Below the pieces are notes generated by a model, which worked only from the letters and a program-made list of their open reading frames with translations, was not told the origin of the DNA and did not search any database. A stretch of 43,426 bases of DNA, from the IMG/VR virus record IMGVR_UViG_3300045741_000487, positions 1 to 43,426 of that record; one strand, written 5' to 3'. This stretch comes from a virus. How positions within the stretch are numbered: the first letter of the stretch is position 1; each line of letters starts with the position of its first letter. Below are positions 30,947 through 40,600 of this stretch, in pieces. Both the position numbers and the translations under genes were made by a program.

Positions 30947-31149
30947 GGGATAACCCCAACCCAGCGCGCCCTTGGCATGCTGTGTCCCTCCTGGCCGTCC
31001 AGGTCGGTGAGGTGGTGCGCGAACAACACCGAAGCGCTCGCAGCGCCTCGTTCATGGCATCGGCGCCGCCGCTCTCGAGGCCGCGCCGTTTCGCTGCTCC
31101 CTTGTTCAGGTGGAGCGTCAGAGTGCACCGGGTTGGGGAGGTGTGTCAT
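30940..31149 (-). CDS. Doubtful small ORF
   Basis: 69 residues from ATG 31149-31147, ending in a TGA that overlaps the next start, the pattern seen at true junctions here. The composition (many Pro, His, Arg) is not convincing, and a strong hairpin lies 6 bases before the start. Kept as possible only. Confidence 0.35.
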   Translation of the reverse strand: MTHLPNPVHSDAPPEQGSSETARPRERRRRCHERGAASASVLFAHHLTDLDGQEGHSMPRARWVGVIPW

Positions 31150-31155
31150 GCTACT

Positions 31156-31173
31156 CGCGCGGGAAACCGCGCG
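31156..31173 (-). other. Perfect 7-bp GC hairpin between genes
   Basis: CGCGCGG (31156-31162) and CCGCGCG (31167-31173) flank a 4-base loop. It lies between the stop of the HTH gene (31204) and the doubtful 69-residue ORF. No U-run follows, so it may attenuate, block ribosome entry, or stabilise the upstream mRNA end. Confidence 0.45.
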
Positions 31174-31203
31174 CCCCCATGGGATCGCCGGCGGCCGAAC
31201 GTG

Positions 31204-31587
31204 TCAAGAGTTGGCTAGCGCAGCCTGGTGGTGGACAACCGGCGCGCGGCGGCGAAGCCAATCCTCGCAGGCTGCGATGGCCAGCGTCTGGCGACGCGAC
31301 GTGATGGGGATGTCGCGCATCACGTTCGCGCACTCGCGCATGATCTCGGCTGCATCCTCGAGCAGCTGCGCCGGCAGCGTCCTGGCGATCGGCTGCTGCG
31401 ATCCGCGATCGGGCGGGGCTGGCGCGCGCCGGCGCTCGACCTGTCGCGGATACCGCCGCACCGGGCGCCGAAGCGCGTCCTCGAGATCCATCCCTGACCG
31501 CAATCGGCTCTTCACCGTGCCGACATCGAGGCTATGGCGCCGGCAGAGTTCCGCCAGCGAGATCTCGCGGCCCCGGTATGTGACCAT
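31204..31587 (-). CDS. Small HTH DNA-binding protein
   Basis: 127 residues from ATG 31587-31585 (MVTYRGREISLAELC). Residues 6-35 (ISLAELCRRHSLDVGTVKSR with LRSGMDLEDAL) form a helix-turn-helix closely similar to sigma region 4.2-type and to a common phage HTH. The C-terminal part is Pro/Arg-rich then helical (LLEDAAEIMRECANVMRDIP). A longer in-frame extension to 31686 overlaps the end of the giant gene and is rejected. It could regulate early genes or provide a separate DNA-binding module to the sigma-like protein; the latter is speculation. Confidence 0.6.
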   Translation of the reverse strand: MVTYRGREISLAELCRRHSLDVGTVKSRLRSGMDLEDALRRPVRRYPRQVERRRAPAPPDRGSQQPIARTLPAQLLEDAAEIMRECANVMRDIPITSRRQTLAIAACEDWLRRRAPVVHHQAALANS

Positions 31588-31625
31588 CCGAGCGTGCACG
31601 TCGGCGCGCGATGCTACTGGCCGGT

Positions 31626-34600
31626 CTACCGCAACACCAGGCGGGCCGGGCCTGCCAGCGGCACACCGGTGACCATCGTGAACCACGCCGCGATGACGCG
31701 CCAGTCGGCGTTGGTGGTCTGGTCGCCCATCGCCGCCTTGCCGATCTCAAGGAGCCCGCGGTAGAAGTCTCTCGCCATCGTGGCGCCTGGCGCCTCGAGC
31801 ACGCGCGTGCCGTCGCTCTGTGCCAAAGCGAGCAACAGCGGCCCGGCGAACGGCACAAGCCCTACCGCGTTGCGTGCCAGGTTGCCGCCAAATCCCATCG
31901 CTAGGTCGTCGATCTTCGAGTCGTCGTGGTCGCGGTCATCGATGCCGCCGCGGAACAAGGTCTTCACCGCATACTCGAGCACCGCCGGCAGCAGCAGCGC
32001 CCAGCCGAACGCGGACGCGCGCGACTGCGAGCCCATGATCTGGTTGAGCACCAGGTTGCTGTAGTTGCCGAACTGCGTCCACAGCGACACGAACGGATGC
32101 GTGATCGAGAATGGCGCCATGCTCTCGGCGTTCGCGGCGCCCTGCGCCAGTCGCACAGCCTGGTCGGCGCGCTCAACGGACTCGGCCTCGGACAGGTTGG
32201 CGTCCTGTGACTCGTGATACGAGCCGAGCCACGTCGCCTTGTCGGCGAACATCTGGAACACGCGCTGAGGGAAGAACGCCCATCGCGCCATCGCTTGCCG
32301 CGCGCCCGAGATGGTCGCGGCTACCGGACCCTTCGATGCACGCGAGATTTCCTGCTGCAGCCGCATCACCTGGTCGTCCCACCGCTGTTGCATCGCCGGC
32401 GATCGGTCTGTGATGAACGTGGTGGTGATGTGCGGGCTCCACAGCACCTCTCGCGACGCCGCGCGCAGGTGCTTCCCCGCGACGTAGTTTCGCGCGTTGC
32501 TGACGCCGCCCGCCTGCAGCATTGAGTTCGCCAAGTTGAACCCTAGGTATGCCAGGCTCGCAGCGCTCCGCATCACGCGAACGGCGCTGTCCAACACGGG
32601 CCATTGCGTCGGCAGGCTGGTTCGCTGCAGCGCCGCGTTCTGCATCGTCGGGACGATCACGCGCGTTAGCAGTTCCCGATCGTATTCGTTCAGCAGATCC
32701 TCAAAGCGCACCGATCCTCCGCCCTCGGTCTCGAGCCGGCCGCGGAGGATCTTGTGCATGTCGTTGAGCACCGGTTCCAAATGGATGAACCGAAGCTCTT
32801 CGTCGACGTTGCTGACCATGGAGCCAACATCGAGCTGCAGCGGCGGCCGGTAGCTGTCGGATCGGTTCAGCGTGAATCCCTTCTTCGTGCCGACACTGTA
32901 TTGGAAGTCGTCGGCGGTCGACGTGAACTCGGCGTCGGCAGAGCTGTAGCGCTGCAAGAACTTCTTCGGCGCCAATCGGCGGTCGGCGCGCTTGGGCGTG
33001 TAGCCGCCCTCGAGCACGCCGAACGGCGTCTGCACGGCGCGCTTCTCGATGGTCTTGAACTCGTAGCCGAAGCGCAGCTTGTGCGTCGCCTGCGCGAGCG
33101 GCAGAAGCCCCTCGAACGTCCCCCACCAGTCGGTCAGGAACTTGTTGTCGGCCTCGGTCAGAATCTTCTCGGCGTAGAACCAGCGAACTGCAGCATCCCA
33201 GCGCGAAGTGTCGAGTTGCTTAGTGCCGTCCTTGCCCTCGACCATCTCGCCCCAGCCGCGGCCGACGAGGTTGGCTTCCAGGTTCGACAACGTGCCCGCG
33301 TTGAGCATGGCGCCGAGGATCTCGCGCACGCCGTTGAACGTGAACTTCTGCCCATTGCCGCGTAGGTCGGGAACGTCGATGCGCGTGTGCCATGCTGCAC
33401 CATGCCGCTGCTGCGCCTCGCGGATGGTCTCGGCGAGCCGCGCGACGAGCGGCGCCTTGGCCGCCCGGTAGCGCTCCAGAGCGCGATTCATGGGCAGCAC
33501 GAGGTATCGCTGGAACGCGCCACCAGCCTTGCCGCCGTCGATGTAGCGGGCCGCGTGCTCCCAGATCTTGAGGCTCGACAGCACGCCCCATCCCTCGAGC
33601 ACGACCGTCTTGAGCAGTCCCGGAGTGTGATCTGCTGGCGGCCTGGCGGTGTTCGAGCGAGCTGGTGCGGATGCCAGCTGGCTGGCGAGTTCGCCGAGCG
33701 CCTGGCGTGTCGCGATCTTCGAGGCCTCGCTGCTGAGCTGGCGCTCGTCGGCGGCAGCATCCCACAACTGCTCGCCGACCTGCCGCAGCTCTCGGAACTC
33801 CGCGACGGTGAGGTGGCGCCAGTCGAGCAGCTTCCCGGTGGCGATGGTTGGCGTGCTGGCGAGATGCGCTGGCTTGGCCCGGGCGAGCAGGGGCTTCAGC
33901 CGCTCCCACTCGACCGGATGCTCTGTCGCGACACGTTCGAGCGCCTTGTTCGCCAGCGCCACGCGCTGTTCGCTCTCGAAACCTGGGTGCAATTGGTAGG
34001 CCGCCGCGAGCGCCTGCGCCGCGTAGGCGAGGTCGATGTCGCGCGTCTTGGCGATCGCTGCGTCGGTGCCGTCGAAGGATCGGAGCAGGCGCACGCCAAC
34101 GCCGACCTCCTTGCGCACCTTCTCTGCCTGCGAAGCCATCTGCTCGAGCATCAGCTGGCGACGCTTCCACTGGATTGCCGCGACGCGGTCGCCTTTCTGC
34201 ACCGCCTTCTGCGCTGCGAGGCTGGCGCGCTTCACGCCCTCGAGCATGCCGCTGGCCGACAGGTCGCCGACGGCGCGCCCCTCGAGCGCTCGGCGGGCCG
34301 CTTCCTTGGCTACGGCCATCGTCACACGCACCGGCTCCATCGACTTGTCGAGCGCTCGCAGCTCGGCGGCGACGAACCGCTGGCGGGCCTCGTTGTGCAA
34401 CGCATCTTCGGCGGCCGCGCGCCGCTGGCGTGGGTCGGCAAGCTCGGGATGCTCTTGCAGCATGCGCGCATCGAGCGCCTCGTCGACGGCGGTGTCGATC
34501 GGCTTTGCGGTCAGCATCGCCTGCAGCAGATCGCGGCTGGTGGGGAAGCCGAACATGCCGGCAACCGTGTCTACCGGCAGTCCGTCTGCCGCCAGGAACT

Positions 34601-37600
34601 TGCGCAGCGCCGCCATCTGCTTCTCCGGCGGCAGCGTCGCCAGAGACTTCGTGGACTCGTCGGGCAGCAGTTCGGTGCCAAGCAGATCTTGCTCGACCAC
34701 ACCAGGGGCAAGGATCGACGCCACCTCGTCGCGGCTGAGCTTGTGGACGCCTTCCGCCTTGTGCACTTGCCCGTCGGCCTCGACCTCGCCGGTCTGCAAC
34801 CAGCGCATCGCGCGGTGCACCGGTTCCTTGCGGACCTCCTGCTCGACCTCCGGGCGCATCTTCTCGCGCACGGCCTTGGCTTCGCGCCGGCCGGCCACGT
34901 CGGCCTTCGCCAGTTCGCGGCCGAGCCACTTCATCACGCGCAGGCTCGACGCGTCCATCTTGGCGACGGCCGCTTCGTCCGCCTCCTGATGCAGGCGCTG
35001 GTGTTCCGCCCACGCGGCGTTGTCCATGCCGGATTCCTCCTGCGTCAGGAACGCTGGGACCGCGCCGCGTGTCGCCTGCGCTGCCTGCACGGCCTGCTCG
35101 CTGGCGACCATGCGATCCATCACCGCTCGGATCTCTGGCGTCAGCCGCTTGGCGGCAGTCGAGAGCATCAGTCGGCTGTAGACGCGGCGCAGGAACGCGG
35201 ACAGGCGAGCGAACAAGCGGGCGAGACCGGGTTCTGGAGCGCGCCCCTCGAACAGGTGCGCCTCCCAGGACTCGGCGAACATCTCGTGCGCCTTGCGCTT
35301 CTCGGCCAGCGTCTTCGTCTTCCACGATTCCGGCGTCTCGCCGGCCCACGAGAGGAACGTGTTGAAGTCGTCGACGAACTTCGGATGCGCCTTCTGCTCC
35401 CACAAGCGCTCGTAGATCGTGAGGAACGCGTGGGCGAGTTCGTGGCTGAACGTCGAGAAGTTGGCGTCCTTGTTGAGGATCACCCGCATCGTCCGCGGGT
35501 CGAACGCGCCGCGGATGATCTCGTCTTCGGTCTGGCCGAAGAACTGCTGCGCGTCCCTGATTAGGGCGTCGCGCTCGGCGGCTGCGGCTCGCTGCCGCTG
35601 CTCGGCTTCGTCGAGGGCGCCGGCGTAGGCTCGGGCGGCTTCGGCGGCGATGTCGGTGGACGACGGACCGACATGATCAGCGCTCCGTGGTTGAGCGGGT
35701 GATCCGGCGGCAACGGGTGATTCCTCGGAAGCCTTCGTGCTGGCATAGTGTTCTCCGCGACTGCGGAATGCGGAGTGCAAGTCTACCACGCCCACGGCGA
35801 AGCGCTCTTCGAGAAGCGGTTCGATGGCATCCGCCAGCTGCTGCGCGGTCATGCCGGCCATCTTCGGGTCGACGCCGATCAGCATCGTGTTGCCGTAGGT
35901 GGAGTGCCCGACGGCAGCGTGCTTTCCCTCGAGGCCCGTGATCGGCCACAGCACCTTCGTGTAGAGGTCGTCGATCTCCTGCGTCGTGAATCCTTCCGGC
36001 AGATCGATACGCACCGCGGCGCCGGCCTCGAGGCCGGGCCCTGCCTGCAGGGACATGACGAACATGCCTTCCTGGTGCAACGCGGCGCCGAGGCTGTCGG
36101 CCACGGCGACGGCCTTGCTGGCATCGTTCAGCAGGACCGAGATCGAGGCCTCTGGCGTCCCCAACCACGCGCCGCGCTGCGGCACCAGCATGCCCTCGAC
36201 GCCGTGTTGCCGGAGCACCATCGGGACGACGCGCGACAGCACGTCCTGAGTCGCTGCCGACCTATCTTCGGGCGTCAGCAGTTCCCATCGCTTCATCAGC
36301 TCGGGGTTGGTGTTCGGCTTCGCCTCGACCATCACCCTCGCCGCCGGCGACGCGAAGCGGTTGGTCTCCTGCTTCATCTGCGAGCGGCCGAGGCCCGCGT
36401 AACTGTCGCCCTCCGGCGTCTTCGGCGACTGCTTCTTCCACGGCAACTCGCCGAATCCACCGAAGGCCTTGGCGATTTCCTCGCGAGCCTGCTGCTGCGT
36501 GATGTCGCCGGCGGTGTAGCGACCCCAGATCTGGTTGGCCTTTGCCGGCAGATCGCCTTGCAGCGCCTTGTCGGCTTGTGCTTGCGCTTCTTCTTCGGTG
36601 ATCTCGCCGATGTCGAGCTTGTTGTAGATCTGCTCGAGACGCTTCTGCGTCTGCGCTCCGGTGCGTTTCTCTGCGGGCTCGAACATCCGACGCACCTGCT
36701 CCCAGGTGATCGATTGCACCTCACGCGGCAGCAGCCCGTATTGCCTCCCGACGCGAGCGTAGGCCTCGGCCATGATCGGGTAGAAGCCGAGCAGTCCTGT
36801 GGCGCGGCTGGTCGTGCCACCCTTGCCGCCCCAGACCTGCGTGACCAGATCGTCTGACGACGAAACCGGCAGCAGATAGCCGGCGGCGACGGCGTGCGTG
36901 TCGAGAGTGATGTGGCCGCGGCGCGAGTTCGGCGCGAACAAGTTGTCGTAGAACGACCGCACCTTGTGCTCGGCACCAAGCTGTTGGTAGACGTTCGCGA
37001 CGCTGCCGTCGTTGAGGATCGACACAGCCTTCGCGATGGTCGGGAAGCTGCTCCACTGCATGCGGGTCGGGTCTTTCCCGAACGTGCCACCTTCGGGCGT
37101 CCACTGCGAGAGGTCGGCTCGGTTGTGCGCCTGGTCGAAGACGCGGATCCAGTAGGCCGCTACGATCGGGTCGTTCAGCACCTCTCCCAAGGACTTGCCT
37201 TCGACAGCTGCGCGCAGCTGCTTTGTCCGACCCTCCCACTCCTTCGGTGCCTTGATGCGACCAAAGCGACGGTTGGCGCGCTCGGTCATCGCGGCGTCCC
37301 ACTTGTAGTCGCGCATCGCCGTCACTGCGTCGAGGATGCGCTCCGCCATCGACAAGTTGACGAACCAGTTTCGCTGCGGACTCAATACCGCGATCACCGC
37401 GGCGGCCTGCATCGTGCTGATCCCGTAGCGTTGCGACCAATGCTCGACGACGCGACGGCCGCCGTCATACCAGAGCCGCGAGCGGGCTCGATCCTCCGGC
37501 GACATCTGGTTGACGAGCCATTCCAAGTTGTCGGCAACGTGCTTCACGTAGGTCTCGATGACCTGCTCGTCGGTGGCGCCTTCTGGAACGCGCAGGAACG

Positions 37601-40600
37601 GCAGCTCCCGCAGGGCGCTCGCGTTCTTGGCCACCGCCGTCTTGTCCTTCATCATCACGGACAGGTCAGTGCTGAGCACGTTGGTGCGCGGATCCTCGGT
37701 GGCCTTCTCGCCACCGGGAAGACGCGTCGACACTTGCTGATTGAACGTCGGCGTCGCGCTGGCCGTGCGGCCAAGAACGGACCACGAGTCGCGCACCGTG
37801 CCGCTCGTGAACACCACGTCGTATGGCTGGACGCCAACGGAACTCAGGAACCCGCCGAGGTTGAGGATCGCGGATCGCGTCAGTCCGGTCGCGTCAGTGC
37901 CGCTGGCGACGATGAACGCGCCCGATGCATTCGCAACACTCAGCGCCCGATAGAGCGCGTCCATGCGTCCGGCGACGCGCAGTTCGTTGACCTGCTCCTG
38001 GGTCACCGGCACGAACGCAACGGGCCGCATCTGCGTGTCGAGCAGCATGATCCCGGAGTCCTCGCCGGCGACCTTCTTCGCCATCGCCAGGGCGCCGTCG
38101 GGTCCGGTGATCTTGACTTGCTCGAGCTGGCCGTGCTCGAGGAGCACGCGCTCGACCACTGGCACCGTCTTGGTCGGCGCGTCCTGTTTCAGGTCGGTCC
38201 ACCCGCTGCTCAGGGTGTCCTGCGCGTCCGCCATCTCCCACCTGACCCCATCGCCGAGGCCGCCGCCAAGGGCCATGAATCCCCGCCACGTGATGCCTGA
38301 TCCGCGGAACGCCTCGGCTGCCCGAGTGTTCATTGAGCGATCCGCTCCGCTTAGCGTCTCCTTGCCGCTCGGGTGGTTGTGCGCCAGCCAGATGTTCGCA
38401 GCACCCTTCACGCGGAAGGCTTCTCCAATCAGCGTGGGCAGGTATAGCGGGGCCTCTGAGACAGCCCCCTTGAAGCCGCCGACGATCGCCAGCGGTTTGC
38501 CGTTGCGGTCTGTCACCAGCCCGTCGACGCGCTCGACGGCGCCGCGCCGCAAGTGTGCTAGGGCTGCGGCGGCTTCGGCTGCGTTGGTGACGTTACCAGC
38601 TCCGATCTCTCGCCGTTGCGTTTCGACGAGGGTGGTGCGGGTGGCGTAGACGCCGGCCACGTCGTCGCGGACTCCCCATCGACTACGCGATCGCGGGGCG
38701 GCACGCCCACGCTTTCCTCGGGCGGTTTCCACTGGAGCAGTCGAAGCAGTGGCAGTGTCCCGCTGTGCTGGTTGAACATTGGCACCGGTAGTGTCCTGCT
38801 CCCGCGTCGCCGTGTCCACTGCCGGCGCCGGAGTTGTCCACTTCTGCCTGAAGTGCTCGACCACCTCACGCAGCCATGGCAACTTGTGACGGTCGGCGGT
38901 GTCCAGTAGCGCGTCCGCTCCTTCAAGGTTCCCCTGGATAAGCGCCTGCACATGCGGGTTCAGCCACCCCGCCATCACGGGTTCGGTCGACGACAGCTTG
39001 GCCATGCCGTCCTTGGCTGCCTGCAGCGCGCGCTGGTCGGCCTGCGGCGTGTCTTCGTGCGCTGTCTGGTGGAACGTCTGGTCCTGGCCGGCGGCGTCGC
39101 GCAGTGCGCGCATGACCTGTTCTTCGGCGGCGACGCGGTTCTCGACCGGCGCTGCGTCGAAGGCCTCGATGGCCTTGGTCACGCTCTCTGGAGCCCCCTC
39201 GACGCCACGCACGGCGTCGACCACGTTGGCCACGTTATGAATCGCTTGGTCGTTCTCGTCGTAGCGGTCGATGACTTGGCCGATCTGCGTCGAGGCTCTC
39301 GACTGCGTAAGCACGGCGTCGCCAGAAGCGGTCGTTCCGTGCAGCGCGGTCAGCGGAAACGCGGCCTGGAACTGCTCGGGAGTCATGCCGAGCTGCACCC
39401 GGTTGGCCTCGATGAACGCAGGCCACAGGCTCGCCTGCGCGCGAGCATCTTCAGCGCGCCGGTATGGCATCAGTCCCGTCGCCTGCAGCTGCGCTGTCAG
39501 GTGGTCCTCGATGGCGCGCAGCTGCCGGCGGTTCACGGTGAGATCTTCCGCTTGCTGCTCGATCGCAGGCTCACCCATCTTGTTCAGGATCTCTTCGGTG
39601 CGGTCGGCGTCATGCTCGCTCAGCGCGTCTTTGTCTCCCCACCTGGCCAATGGCATGAACGCGCCATCGGCGAAGCCGGACAGCTTCGTCTGGAACGTCC
39701 CCGATGGCATCACGATGTCGCCAGCCTGCGCAGCCTGGCGCCGCACCTCGTCGCTCATGCCTGGGATCACACGGTCGAGAGACTCGAACAACGATCCGCG
39801 TTGCTCGCCTTCGGCATGGCCTTCGGTTGGCTTGCCGCCCTGCTTCAGCATCTCCTCGACTTGCGACGCGTCCAGGTAGACGTTGACCAGATCGGTAGCT
39901 GCATCGGCGTTGTTGGCGAACTCCTCGAGCGCTGCCGGGTTCTCGAGGCCGATCTTCGACATGGCGACAGCCTGCGCCTTGCGCCGCGCGAACTCGCCGG
40001 CTCGCCTTGCCCAGGCGACACGCCCCATCTCGTAGTTCGCGTGCATCGCCGAACCGGGGATGCCGATCAGCGACACGCCCTGCGCGGTCTTGATCGCGAT
40101 CTGCGCGAGTCGATCTCCGATGCCATCCCACTCTCCGGTCGCGGCGCCTTCGGAGATGATCTGAGACACCTCCTGCAACACCTCGGTTCCGACCTCGCCG
40201 GCGACGCCCTTCACGTAGCCCCAGGCGGCGCGCGCCGCGGCTTTGCCAATGGTCGGCGACGCAGCCTCGTCCAGCACGCGGGCGAACAACTCCTTGCCGA
40301 TCGTCTTGCGGATCGGCTCGGCGAGGAACTCGGCGCCGACGTATTCGAGAGCGGTGTTCACGATGCCGACAGCCAAGCCAAAGGACGCTGCGTCGAGCTT
40401 CGGCACGCCCTTCTCGAGCAGGTCGGCGTATTGGTTGCCGGTCTCCATCATCAAACCCTGCGTCAACCCGACACTCAGCGAGCCGAAGGCGAACGCTCCG
40501 GGGACGGTGAGCCCCATGCCTGGGCCAGTCTCCCAGGTCGCGGCAGTGGCGACGCCGGCCGCGGCAAGGCCAGCAGCCAGTGCGTCCTGCATCTGTGCGC

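Noticed and set aside
33387-35564. 725-residue plus-strand frame (and 727-residue minus frame 33220-35403)
   Set aside because: Both are shadows of the giant ejected protein gene caused by high GC; composition is Arg/Gly/Leu-rich without domains.
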